DNA from: CAYVOV01 sp964453525
Lineage (GTDB): Bacteria; Chloroflexota; Dehalococcoidia; Dehalococcoidales; UBA2162
NCBI GenBank assembly: GCA_964453525.1
Contig: CAYVOV010000008.1
Span: forward strand, 77,533-141,532
DNA length: 64,000 nucleotides
Direction: 5' to 3'
Shown: in pieces, positions 51,550-60,101 of the stretch
Position numbering within the stretch: the first letter of the stretch is position 1
How the letters are laid out: every line of letters starts with the position of its first letter
The notes under the pieces: model-generated
The model's database searches: none
What the model was told of the DNA's origin: nothing
Seen by the model: the letters and a program-made list of their open reading frames with translations, nothing else
Program-made: the position numbers and the translations under genes

Positions 51550-51687
51550 AACCGCCTGTTGATGCATGTCCATCTGACCCGCAAATCAGCGATGTTTACC
51601 CGGTTTAACTGGTAGTGATTACCCGGCACGCGCTGCTGAAATATCCTCGTCTCGAATGTTAATGATATTTTCACAGGAATATTTGAA

Positions 51688-52464
51688 TTGTCATTTTTAT
51701 TAATTATAGTTTTCATTCTCCTGGGTCTGTTTACCGGCAGTTTTCTCAATGTATGCATAGATAGACTGCCAAGGGGTCAGTCTATCATCAAACCACCTTC
51801 CCATTGCGATGAATGTAATCAGAAGCTGAAGGTTATTGATTTAATACCTGTATTCAGCTACATCCGGCTGCGCGGCCGGTGCCGTTACTGCCGGGCAGAA
51901 ATTCCACTGAGGATACCAGTTGTAGAAATCGTAACGGTTCTTCTATTCGGTTTTTTATACTGGAATTTCGGACTGGGAATTGAGCTTGGTATTATGCTCA
52001 TTTACTCGTGCATAATGGTCGTCATTTTCGTTATCGACCTTGAACATATGCTCGTCCTCAACAAGATAGTCTACCCCAGTATGGTACTGGCTCTTATTTT
52101 TTCCTTATTCCGTCCGGAGATGGGAAAATTTTCTCCTTTATTACCGGATATCGGCATCGTGAGTGCCCTGCTTGGGGGGATTTTCGGAACGGCAATAATG
52201 GCGCTTCCTTTTATCCTGTACCGTGAAGGAATGGGGATGGGCGATATCAAATTGGGAGCACTGGTCGGACTAATGATTGGTTTTCCACTGGTGATTGTAG
52301 CCGTACTGTCAGCCTGGATAATCGGAGGTATTGTAGCCGGTATATTACTTGCTTTAAAGATAAGGGGACGAAAAGACGCTATACCGGCAGCCATTTTCCT
52401 GTCCACGACGGCAGTGATAACCCTGGTCTGGGGACAGGCGATATGGCAATGGTACCTGTGGTGA
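51688..52464 (+). CDS. pilD: Prepilin peptidase / N-methyltransferase (A24)
   Basis: A membrane aspartyl peptidase that cuts the Gly-Phe bond of prepilins and methylates the new N-terminus. This 258-residue protein has about seven helices. An N-terminal cytoplasmic domain carries the zinc-type tetra-Cys set (CDECNQKLK and RCRYCRAEI) linked to methyltransferase activity. Catalytic Asps are in VIDLEHMLVLN and GMGMGDIKLGA (GxGD). The start is TTG 51688 with AGGA upstream; no ATG fits the first helix. Its substrates are encoded nearby at 54612 and 55147. The 138-base gap before it has no gene. Confidence 0.95.
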   Translation: MSFLLIIVFILLGLFTGSFLNVCIDRLPRGQSIIKPPSHCDECNQKLKVIDLIPVFSYIRLRGRCRYCRAEIPLRIPVVEIVTVLLFGFLYWNFGLGIELGIMLIYSCIMVVIFVIDLEHMLVLNKIVYPSMVLALIFSLFRPEMGKFSPLLPDIGIVSALLGGIFGTAIMALPFILYREGMGMGDIKLGALVGLMIGFPLVIVAVLSAWIIGGIVAGILLALKIRGRKDAIPAAIFLSTTAVITLVWGQAIWQWYLW

Positions 52465-52568
52465 TTTTGAGGTAACTCCATGACTATATATTTTCCGGAA
52501 AGCAAATCTGATTAATTGATAGATATAGATATGGATAATGGATAATGTAGGTTAATAACGAGGAAATT

Positions 52569-53747
52569 ATGCAGTCCAGATACGAGAAAGAAGCATACCA
52601 GTTTCTAGCGGTGTACCGGTTCTTAGCCTATGCGCTAGCGGTAATGTTCACCCAGATTGGGCCGTCACCGTTAATTGTGCAATCAATGCCGGACCTGCAA
52701 ACTTACATTATCCTCGGCACGCTCGGTGTTTATACCGTGCTACGAGTATTCGCCCCGCTCCGATGGCGCCAGCGAAGCCTGATGACCTATCTTATTCTCC
52801 TCGGTGATTTCACGCTCTGTATTATGCTCGTTATCTACACAAACGGTCTGAATAGTGCTTTTTTGCTGTACTCACTTACTCCTATCATGACCGCAGCCCT
52901 TCTCTTTGAAGAGAAAGTTGCTCTTTCGCTGGCAGCCATTGCGTCGCTATCGCTTTCCATAACTCACCTTGCACTGAGCCAGCTCAATGAAAGATGGGCC
53001 TGGCTTTTACAGGGACACAATCTTACCCTGTTAATAGTCTACACACTTTTTAGCTTTGTCGTTGCCATGGTACCGTACCGTATTAACCTGAATATCCGCA
53101 GACGTATAGAAAGGGAGGCAATTATAGAAGAGCGGCGGCGGATTGCCCGGGAGATACACGATGGCATAGCACAATCCCTTGGCTACCTGAACTTAAAGAC
53201 GAAAATGGCAAGTGATTTGGTTTCAGACAACAATTCAGTGAAAGCACTCGCCGAACTGAATGATATCAGGAAAGTGGTACAGGACACTTATGAAGACATT
53301 AGAGAATCCATAGACCAGCTAAGCACCGAAATAAGAAACTTACCAATGATACCTACATTGGCAAACTATATCCAGGAATTCGGCAATAATAACGGCATAA
53401 AGGTTGATTTTTATTGCCCCAAACCTTTCCCTGAGCTTTCACCGGTCGCTGAGCTTCAGGTGCTGCGGATTACCCAGGAAGCACTCACAAATGTGAGAAG
53501 ACACTCCTTATCCACCGAAGCCGAGGTCCGACTGGAGCAAAACAAGACAGATATAGATCTGGTTATTAAAGACAATGGGCAGGGCTTTGCCCTTTCTGAC
53601 CTTGAAAAATCGCCGCCCGGCTATCATGGGCTGAACATTATCAAAGAGAGAGCGGAGTCACTGGGTGGTGACTTGAATATTTCCACCACTCCGGGGGAGG
53701 GCACCGCTCTCTTGATAAGCCTGCCTTTAGATAAAGTGAGGTTGTAA
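52569..53747 (+). CDS. NarX/LiaS-type sensor histidine kinase
   Basis: A 392-residue membrane kinase. It has about six helices in residues 15-170 (YALAVMFTQIGPSPLIV; MTYLILLGDFTLCIMLVIY), then a HisKA_3 dimerisation box RRRIAREIHDGIAQSLGYLN with the phospho-acceptor H197. The ATPase domain follows with VLRITQEALTNVRRHS (N box), IKDNGQGF (G1) and GLNIIKERAESLGG (G2). The sensor part has no extracellular domain of note, so it probably senses the membrane or an intramembrane signal. It is followed 1 base later by its NarL-type regulator. GAGGAAA precedes ATG 52569. Confidence 0.92.
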   Translation: MQSRYEKEAYQFLAVYRFLAYALAVMFTQIGPSPLIVQSMPDLQTYIILGTLGVYTVLRVFAPLRWRQRSLMTYLILLGDFTLCIMLVIYTNGLNSAFLLYSLTPIMTAALLFEEKVALSLAAIASLSLSITHLALSQLNERWAWLLQGHNLTLLIVYTLFSFVVAMVPYRINLNIRRRIEREAIIEERRRIAREIHDGIAQSLGYLNLKTKMASDLVSDNNSVKALAELNDIRKVVQDTYEDIRESIDQLSTEIRNLPMIPTLANYIQEFGNNNGIKVDFYCPKPFPELSPVAELQVLRITQEALTNVRRHSLSTEAEVRLEQNKTDIDLVIKDNGQGFALSDLEKSPPGYHGLNIIKERAESLGGDLNISTTPGEGTALLISLPLDKVRL

Positions 53748-53748
53748 A

Positions 53749-54420
53749 ATGGAAAATATCAGAGTACTGATAGTAGATGACCATACTCTTTTCAGGCGGG
53801 GCATCGCTGCCGTACTTTCCAGCCAGGAAAACCTGGATGTCGTAGGAGAAGCATCGGACGGCCTGGAAGCAATAGAAAAGGCGGATACATTATCTCCCGA
53901 AGTGATTCTTATGGACCTGAATATGCCCAATTGCAGCGGCCTGGAAGCAATTCAGGCTCTTCAGGCAAATAAGCCGCACATCCACGTCCTAGTTCTGACT
54001 GTCTCTGAAATGGAGGCTGACCTTTTCGCCGCTATAAAATACGGCGCAAGGGGCTACCTGCTCAAAAAAGCTGAGCCTGAGGAGCTTGTTCAGGCTATAT
54101 TCGGTATCGCCCAGGGTAATGTAATGATTTCCCCTCTGATGGCAACGAAGCTGCTCAATGAGTTTCGGGACCTGTCTTCCGGCTTGGAAAGGAAACCTAT
54201 CGAGGATGAAGATTCCAAGAAGCTCACACCAAGAGAAGGAGAGGTCCTGCAATTCGTTGCCCAGGGCTCAACAAACAAGGAAATAGCTGATGCGCTCTTT
54301 ATATCTGAAAACACAGTGAAGACCCATCTGCAAAATATTATGGAAAAGCTTCACCTTGCCAACCGCAGCCAGGCAGCTGCCTACGCTATCAAGCGCGGGC
54401 TTGTCACTCCAAAAGAATGA
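53749..54420 (+). CDS. NarL/LiaR-type response regulator
   Basis: A 223-residue regulator with an intact receiver: VDDHTLFRRG, phospho-acceptor Asp in VILMDLNMPNCSG, Thr in VLVLTVSE and Lys in GYLLKKAEP. The LuxR/GerE HTH has LTPREGEVLQFVAQGSTNKE and ISENTVKTHLQNIMEKL. It is paired with the histidine kinase one base upstream, so it forms a working two-component system, in contrast to the two degenerate regulators in this window. It ends 190 bases before the first prepilin gene and may control it. That region (54421-54611) shows no other gene. Confidence 0.93.
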   Translation: MENIRVLIVDDHTLFRRGIAAVLSSQENLDVVGEASDGLEAIEKADTLSPEVILMDLNMPNCSGLEAIQALQANKPHIHVLVLTVSEMEADLFAAIKYGARGYLLKKAEPEELVQAIFGIAQGNVMISPLMATKLLNEFRDLSSGLERKPIEDEDSKKLTPREGEVLQFVAQGSTNKEIADALFISENTVKTHLQNIMEKLHLANRSQAAAYAIKRGLVTPKE

Positions 54421-54611
54421 CGGCAAACCGGACAATATTAACCTGTTCAAAATTTATCATTCTAAAGGGCTAGCCTTTTTTGCTCATAAAATCACCCACT
54501 TGCAGGATTGTTGGCAGGCTCACTTTGCCATATATTTGATGTAGCCCGAGATTGCCAGGTCGATTTGCTCATGAAAATGAAGCAAAAATAATATAGAAGG
54601 AGATAAGGGAA

Positions 54612-55091
54612 ATGAAGTTACCGAAGAGAGGAGAAAAAGGCTTTACCCTGATCGAGCTGCTGATTGTGGTCGCTATCCTCGGCGTTCTGGCGGCAGTGGT
54701 GATTCCCAATGTCGGAAGGTTCATCGGAGCCGGTGAGGACGAGGCAAAGGATACCGAGTACCAGACCGTCCAGTCTGCCGTCCACGCCATGATGACGGAT
54801 AATAAAATATCAACACTACCTCATCCGGTGCTTTCATCCACCAATAATATGGGAGCTTTTCCTGATAGTACCTCCGCATGTGGAACGGCAGGAGAAAAAG
54901 AGAGGGACGTAAACGGGACTCTCTATGTCAATGGTACAGACAAGCCCGGTTTTATTCTCTACCAGCACGATAGAATCGGCGGCGATGGTACCGGCAACCT
55001 GAGTAACTATGTAGCCACAAATACAACCGCATACTACTATGACGTTGATGATTATGGTACTGTCCAGCAGTACGAAACCTCCGGTCAGTAG
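54612..55091 (+). CDS. Type IV prepilin, copy 1
   Basis: A 159-residue prepilin: short basic leader MKLPKRGEKG, then cleavage before F11, mature FTLIELLIVVAILGVLAAVV with E5 and the long N-terminal helix used for filament packing. The C-terminal domain holds AMMTDNKISTLPHPVL, FPDSTSACGTAGEKERDVNG and a Tyr-rich end (TTAYYYDVDDYGTVQQY). There is only one Cys (C90), so no intramolecular disulfide. AGAAGGAG precedes ATG 54612. It should be processed by PilD (51688) and assembled by PilB/C/M/N/O of the minus-strand operon. It is almost identical to the next gene. Confidence 0.93.
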   Translation: MKLPKRGEKGFTLIELLIVVAILGVLAAVVIPNVGRFIGAGEDEAKDTEYQTVQSAVHAMMTDNKISTLPHPVLSSTNNMGAFPDSTSACGTAGEKERDVNGTLYVNGTDKPGFILYQHDRIGGDGTGNLSNYVATNTTAYYYDVDDYGTVQQYETSGQ

Positions 55092-55146
55092 CAAGCCTGT
55101 TAACCGTGAATTGCCCAATTATAAATGAAACCTTAGGAGTGTAAAA

Positions 55147-55626
55147 ATGAAATCATTCAAAAGAGGAGAAAAGGGCTTTACCCTTATCGAACTGCTGATT
55201 GTGGTCGCTATCCTCGGCGTTCTGGCGGCAATCGTGATTCCCAATGTCGGAAGGTTCATCGGAGCCGGTGAGGACGAGGCAAAGGATACCGAGTACCAGA
55301 CCGTCCAGTCTGCCGTCCACGCCATGATGACGGATAATAAAATATCAACACTACCTCATCCGGTGCTTTCATCCACCAATAATATGGGAGCTTTTCCTGA
55401 TAGTACCTCCGCATGTGGAACGGCAGGAGAAAAAGAGAGGGACGTAAACGGGACTCTCTATGTCAACGGTACGGACAAGCCAGGTTTTATTCTCTACCAG
55501 CACGATAGAATCGGCGGTGATGGTACCGGCAACCTGAGTAACTACGTAGCCACAAATACAACCGCATACTACTATGACGTTGATGAATACGGTACTGTCC
55601 AGCAGTACGAAACCTCCGGTCAATAA
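55147..55626 (+). CDS. Type IV prepilin, copy 2 (near-identical tandem duplicate)
   Basis: A 159-residue prepilin that differs from copy 1 only at the extreme N-terminus (MKSFKRGEKG), V/I at one helix position and D/E near the end. DNA identity is also almost complete, including silent sites, so the duplication or a gene conversion is recent. The two may be co-subunits or a dosage increase. TTAGGAG precedes ATG 55147. A strong terminator follows the stop. Confidence 0.93.
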   Translation: MKSFKRGEKGFTLIELLIVVAILGVLAAIVIPNVGRFIGAGEDEAKDTEYQTVQSAVHAMMTDNKISTLPHPVLSSTNNMGAFPDSTSACGTAGEKERDVNGTLYVNGTDKPGFILYQHDRIGGDGTGNLSNYVATNTTAYYYDVDEYGTVQQYETSGQ

Positions 55627-55679
55627 ACTCCAGATATCAAAGATTATCTTATTCCTTAGAAATCTGGAGACATATAGAG

Positions 55680-55718
55680 ACAGGTGCCGTCAGGGCAAAC
55701 GGCACCTGTCATTTTTTA
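55680..55718 (+). terminator. Rho-independent terminator after the prepilins
   Basis: ACAGGTGCCGT, an 8-base loop, ACGGCACCTGT, then CATTTTTTATG. It is a perfect 11-bp stem with a U-tract on the plus strand, and lies between convergent operons. Confidence 0.85.
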
Positions 55719-55771
55719 TGTGATAACAATCAGGAATTTAAAGGTAAGCCTGCATGAGCAATCGCCAATAG

Positions 55772-57238
55772 TTACTCAGACTCGGATTCTTCCGGCGGCA
55801 CCGGCGTAACGCTGATATTGCCGCCCTTGATATAAGGATAACCTTCCGGAGGAATGACGGGAGTGGAAAAACGTCCGCAGTCTTCAAGTGCAGTTATGAA
55901 ATCATCGAAGGCAACGGGGCTACTAGCCTGACAACTGATTTTAACACTACCAATTTCATGAGACAGTGTATTTATATCAATATTAAGGTCCTCTGCAATC
56001 GATATAATCGTCTCCAGGTCACCTATAATATCAGTAGTGCCATTGAAAACGGTATCATAGCTCTCAATAGCTTTCTTCAATGGTTCACGCGTAGCCAGTT
56101 CTTCCCTCCTTGCTTCAAGAAGACTGTTTAATGTGGTAAATTCTTGCTCCAAGGCAGATACTTTCCCCATAGCACTTGCTGTAATTTGATATAGCGGTAC
56201 AAGCAAAACCAGGACGGCAATTGCGGCAAAGACAGTATAGACCTGCCTGGCTGACGGCTTCCGCGGTTTGTACTCATCAGGCAAGAAATTAATATCAGGG
56301 GGAGAATACAACTTTTCTCCCGTAGCAATGCCCGGTGATGAGCCTTTTAAGGCGAGTCCTATATTTACGGCATACTGAGACACGGGCAGCTCGTCAGGAT
56401 ATTCAAGCGGTGGGGTGGGTAGCTCAGTTTTATAGCCCGTCCTTTCTTCAAGCATCTGTATTAGCTTGTCGTCAACGGACAAACGGCCGGTGACAACAAG
56501 GGGAGTAGCAGAGTCAAATGGATTATCAATGTGATTCGAATCATAAAAACCGACAGTAAGCTCAAGACCCAGAGCTAACTGGTCCGTTCTTTCTTCAGGT
56601 GAAAGAGCATCCGGTTTCCAGGCAGTAGTACGCATAATCTCCACCAGACCATCTACCACCATAACAATATCATAACTCGTTTGCTCTACATTAAGTATCA
56701 GCACCTGGTCTTTATTTACTGCCCTTGTAACCGCCATGGCTTTCAGGTCCAGCACCCGGGGATTAATTCCGGCTATCTTTATCGCCCGCATCTCGCCGTC
56801 TATCATATCTCGTGGTACACTTACCACTAAAACCTGTTGGCCCTTTTCTATTGAACCCAGGTTTTGCCATGAGATATACATCTCGTCTTCAGATATGGGC
56901 ATCACTTCCGTAGCTGCATCCACTACTGCCTGATGTGATACCTCCCCGCCCGGAGGGACGGATACCAGTACAACACGGCTTAAAGAATAAAGCCCGCTGA
57001 CACTAACAATGATGTCCCTGGTTCTCACACCAATTGATGAAATCAGTTTCCTGATTGCCTCACCCAAAGCATGGTGGTCCACTATCACTTCGTCATCAAA
57101 GATTCCCGGCTCAAGCGACTGCTTGGCCCAACGGATTACTCTGCCCCTATCGACCTCAACAATGCTAATTTCAGTGCTATTGATATCAAGCGTCAGCACT
57201 CTATTCTTTTCTCCGAATTGATTAGCAATAATCAACAT
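55772..57238 (-). CDS. pilM: PilM-PilN fusion, pilus alignment-complex protein
   Basis: A 488-residue protein. Residues 1 to about 310 are an actin-like PilM (VLTLDINSTEISIVEVDRGR; LEPGIFDDEVIVDHHALGEA). From about 322 the sequence reads INFLPDEYKPRKPSARQVYT, the cytoplasmic N-terminal motif of PilN, which PilM normally binds as a separate peptide. Then come a single membrane helix (VFAAIAVLVLLVPLYQITA), a coiled coil and a PilN-like periplasmic domain. The two are usually separate neighbouring genes; here they are one chain. It is last in the minus-strand pilus operon, 5 bases after the pilO-like gene. It should join PilB/C at the membrane with the prepilins outside. Confidence 0.85.
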   Translation of the reverse strand: MLIIANQFGEKNRVLTLDINSTEISIVEVDRGRVIRWAKQSLEPGIFDDEVIVDHHALGEAIRKLISSIGVRTRDIIVSVSGLYSLSRVVLVSVPPGGEVSHQAVVDAATEVMPISEDEMYISWQNLGSIEKGQQVLVVSVPRDMIDGEMRAIKIAGINPRVLDLKAMAVTRAVNKDQVLILNVEQTSYDIVMVVDGLVEIMRTTAWKPDALSPEERTDQLALGLELTVGFYDSNHIDNPFDSATPLVVTGRLSVDDKLIQMLEERTGYKTELPTPPLEYPDELPVSQYAVNIGLALKGSSPGIATGEKLYSPPDINFLPDEYKPRKPSARQVYTVFAAIAVLVLLVPLYQITASAMGKVSALEQEFTTLNSLLEARREELATREPLKKAIESYDTVFNGTTDIIGDLETIISIAEDLNIDINTLSHEIGSVKISCQASSPVAFDDFITALEDCGRFSTPVIPPEGYPYIKGGNISVTPVPPEESESE

Positions 57239-57243
57239 TTTCT

Positions 57244-58221
57244 TTACTTTTTACTGTAGATAACAATATCCGCAACCGCCTTCGTCTCAACAACTGACGT
57301 TTCATCACCATAATATTCAATCGCGGTTGTCACATCCGGACCACTCCACTGGCGCACTAGTCCGTCGGACTCACACGTATAGTAGTAGCTGGTCTCATTT
57401 GCTTTATAGTAGTTTACAGTGGTATATTGACTGGTGTTTTCTGAAGATATTAAAGCGTGATTATACAGTACATACCCGTTTCTTGGTGTACTGTTGCCGG
57501 TGTAGCCTTTTTCGCCCGCAGTAGTTGTGATATCAGGGAATCCTTCGACTATATCCGGCGTATCTGGATTATCACCCACATAATTGGTGGCAAAGCCCTC
57601 GGTGAATGAAATTGGTTTGGGTATCCCTGATAATCCATTCTCAATCATCATAGCCTGTATTGCCTCTTTTACACTACCAAATTCGGCTCTTCTAACACCC
57701 TCTTCACCCGAAAATCGGATATCTATTGCAGAAATACTTACCTTTTTCAGCACCATATTCTTCAGGTAGGCACCAGACTGAATAGCAGATAGAAAATCCA
57801 TAACATCAGAATGCGCACCCTGTACAAAAACGCCCGGGAAAGACATAACATTATATGTTTCCTGTCCCACTCTTTCCGTACCGTAGCTAGCTGCAGGAAC
57901 TCTAAATTTTCCGACTTCTTCTTTAATATTTATCCCGTATTTACTGGCCATATCTACCAGTAGCGCAATTGCCTCACTGTCACTGATGGGGGCAAGAGCC
58001 TCGATAATTTCATCGTATTGGGCTTTTAATTCGGCACCGCTGGGTGCCGGTTTGGCGAGTACAGGTCTTATCTGGTCTATCTGTCGTTCAGCCTCTTTCT
58101 GATTTATACCCTGCTGGAAATACAGAAAACCAAGCGCAATATATACAATTAATATGATGCCAGCCAGAACCAATAACGCGGTACGCCAGTATGTATGTAT
58201 CAGTTTTTCTACGTATTCCAT
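57244..58221 (-). CDS. PilO-like protein with an embedded pilin-type domain
   Basis: A 325-residue membrane protein. Residues 14-35 are one transmembrane helix, 40-75 a coiled coil, and 76-175 the ferredoxin-like PilO domain (LLVDMASKYGINIKEEVGKF; MSFPGVFVQGAHSDVMDFLS). From about 178 to 295 the sequence resembles the C-terminal domain of the two prepilins: AIQAMMIENGLSGIPKP against AVHAMMTDNKISTLPHP, FPDITTTAGEKGYTGN, then GYVLYNHALI and Tyr-rich YYYTCESDGLVRQW. The last strand (TKAVADIVIYSKK) closes PilO. So a pilin head is inserted in PilO before its final strand. The order upstream (58-61 kb) is PilB, PilC, small membrane protein. The role of the insert is unknown. Confidence 0.8.
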   Translation of the reverse strand: MEYVEKLIHTYWRTALLVLAGIILIVYIALGFLYFQQGINQKEAERQIDQIRPVLAKPAPSGAELKAQYDEIIEALAPISDSEAIALLVDMASKYGINIKEEVGKFRVPAASYGTERVGQETYNVMSFPGVFVQGAHSDVMDFLSAIQSGAYLKNMVLKKVSISAIDIRFSGEEGVRRAEFGSVKEAIQAMMIENGLSGIPKPISFTEGFATNYVGDNPDTPDIVEGFPDITTTAGEKGYTGNSTPRNGYVLYNHALISSENTSQYTTVNYYKANETSYYYTCESDGLVRQWSGPDVTTAIEYYGDETSVVETKAVADIVIYSKK

Positions 58222-58412
58222 TGGATATACCTATATATTGAACCTTATATGACACATCTGAGTAATTCCCGGACAGAACCCGTTTTAAATAAGGGGGTGG
58301 ATGTAATTTTTCATACAGATCGTTTTTCTCATAAAAAGCTAAAAAGCATTAAATGCCCTGACTCTATTAGAGTTAACTTACTCACAGAAGATATGAAAAC
58401 ACCTTGTCACTC

Positions 58413-58778
58413 TTACCATCGTTCACGTAACGCTTTCTGAACCTTTTCTTCAATTGTTTCCTCTACCGTTTCCCTGATTGATTCACTCAAATCTTTAGTG
58501 GAACTCAATATCTCTTCATTATAAAAACGATGATAGAGTTTTTTACCTCGTATCCACCCCACCAGCCAGACAGTAGAAAGACCAACAATGGCAACCGGAG
58601 CTACAATTTCTATATTTACACTCTGGAAAAGCAAAATCACAACGGTAATCAAGATAGCGAACAGGAAAATTGCGATATTGAGATCCCACCGGGCAACTCT
58701 GGCTCTATCTATCGCTCTCTGTCTGGCAGTTTGTTGGCTTTCAGGACTGAGCGGTTTAACAACTTCAGCTTCAATCAT
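58413..58778 (-). CDS. Small two-helix membrane protein of the pilus operon
   Basis: A 121-residue protein: a polar N-terminus (MIEAEVVKPLSPESQQTARQ), two close hydrophobic helices at about 33-75 (LNIAIFLFAILITVVILLFQ and VAPVAIVGLSTVWLVGWIRG), then a charged helical tail (SESIRETVEETIEEKVQKAL). I do not recognise it. It lies between pilC and the pilO-like gene on the same strand with AAGGAGC before ATG 58778, so it is cotranscribed. A role in the alignment complex is possible. The 191 bases to the next gene hold no other ORF. Confidence 0.65.
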   Translation of the reverse strand: MIEAEVVKPLSPESQQTARQRAIDRARVARWDLNIAIFLFAILITVVILLFQSVNIEIVAPVAIVGLSTVWLVGWIRGKKLYHRFYNEEILSSTKDLSESIRETVEETIEEKVQKALRERW

Positions 58779-58841
58779 AATAATTGCTCCTTAATGTTTT
58801 AGTGACTTGTTAGCTGTGTGGAACATCTGTTCACCTGCCTT

Positions 58842-60092
58842 TTAGAATACTGAGGTGAGCGTATACATTGGCATGAGTATTGCTAAGGCGATAAAGCCAA
58901 CAAATACTGCAATGCCAACGGTACTCAGGGGACCAATCATGCCCACCAGGGCATTCATTTTATCTTCAGCACTGACTTCATAAAAATCAGCGACAACTCC
59001 CATAGTAAAATCCAGAGTATTGCTTTCTTCGCCCACAGCGACCATCTGGATAAGAAGGGGAGGAAACAAAGAAAGCCGGGACATCGGTTCGGATAGCCCT
59101 TCTCCCAGAATGAGGCCCTCATTGACCTGATTCAAAGCTTCACGGACATATTTGTTATCGCTTGACTGAGGTAATAACTCCATAATTTCCTGTAGACTTA
59201 ATCCAGCACTCACCAGCATTGACATGGTCCTGGCGAAACGGGCGAGTTCACCAAGAAGCGCTGGCGGCCCTATCAGAGGTACGGATAAGCGTACCCTATC
59301 GAGAAAACGCCTTCCCCTTGGCTGCTTAACCAGCCAGAGTGTCAAAGCCACCACTACTGCTCCGCCTACCAGGAAATAAAGAGGATATTCAGTAAGGAAA
59401 TCCGATGTACCAATGAGTATCCTGGTAGCTAACGGTAATTCAACTCCCATACTAACAAACATGCTCATCATCTTCGGCATAACCACAGTCATTAAGACAA
59501 TCACCACCACCACACCGACACCCAGTATCATCACCGGATAGGTTAAAGCTTTTTTTGCTTTCTTTGTCGCGTCACCCTGTTTTTCCAGATAGTCCGCCAT
59601 CTGGTTCAGGACGATTTCCAGGTTACCGGTCTGTTCCCCTACGGTTATCGTCCTGCAATATATTTCACTAAAAGCCTTCGGTTGCTTGGAAATAGCCTGA
59701 GTAAAAGAGCCACCGGAACGCAGGTCATCAACAATTGATTCAAGAACTTTCTTGAAAGCCCGGCTGTTTGTAGTTTGTCCGGCAAGTATTTCGAGAGACG
59801 GAAGAAGTGAAATACCTGACCTTAGGAGAGTGGCAAGTTGACGAGAGAAGATAACTACATCACTAACCCTAATCCTGAAAAGCGTAGGTAAAGCCTCCTC
59901 AAGGCTCCACATGGAAGGGATTAGCTCCACATTTGTTGGAGTATAGCCCTGGTTGATAAGCATACGTTCGGCTTCAATCTCACCCGGGGCTTTAATAGTG
60001 CCTTTAACAACCTTACCCTGGGCAGTCGCCGCTTCATATCGATAAGCAAAAAGCTTCTTGCCCTTTTCGGAAATCTTGGCAGTACTAGCCAT
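58842..60092 (-). CDS. pilC: Type IV pilus inner-membrane platform protein PilC (GspF family)
   Basis: A 416-residue polytopic protein with two T2SSF domains. The N-terminus is FAYRYEAATAQGKVVKGTIK, domain 1 contains FSRQLATLLRSGISLLPSLE and RTITVGEQTGNLEIVLNQM, and domain 2 contains FARTMSMLVSAGLSLQEIME and VGEESNTLDFTM. Three membrane helices lie near residues 180-210, 230-250 and 390-412. It couples the PilB motor to pilin addition. It starts 9 bases after the pilB stop. It carries the standard set of motifs; nothing odd is seen. Confidence 0.95.
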   Translation of the reverse strand: MASTAKISEKGKKLFAYRYEAATAQGKVVKGTIKAPGEIEAERMLINQGYTPTNVELIPSMWSLEEALPTLFRIRVSDVVIFSRQLATLLRSGISLLPSLEILAGQTTNSRAFKKVLESIVDDLRSGGSFTQAISKQPKAFSEIYCRTITVGEQTGNLEIVLNQMADYLEKQGDATKKAKKALTYPVMILGVGVVVVIVLMTVVMPKMMSMFVSMGVELPLATRILIGTSDFLTEYPLYFLVGGAVVVALTLWLVKQPRGRRFLDRVRLSVPLIGPPALLGELARFARTMSMLVSAGLSLQEIMELLPQSSDNKYVREALNQVNEGLILGEGLSEPMSRLSLFPPLLIQMVAVGEESNTLDFTMGVVADFYEVSAEDKMNALVGMIGPLSTVGIAVFVGFIALAILMPMYTLTSVF

Positions 60093-60101
60093 TAATATCT
60101 C

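Noticed and set aside
54509..54532. Sigma-54 promoter (GG...GC) upstream of the first prepilin
   Set aside because: TTGGCAGGCTCACTTTGC has the GG and GC two bases too far apart for a sigma-54 site.
57009..57259. Plus-strand frames opposite the PilM domain
   Set aside because: They are antisense to the clear PilM coding sequence, with no start signals.
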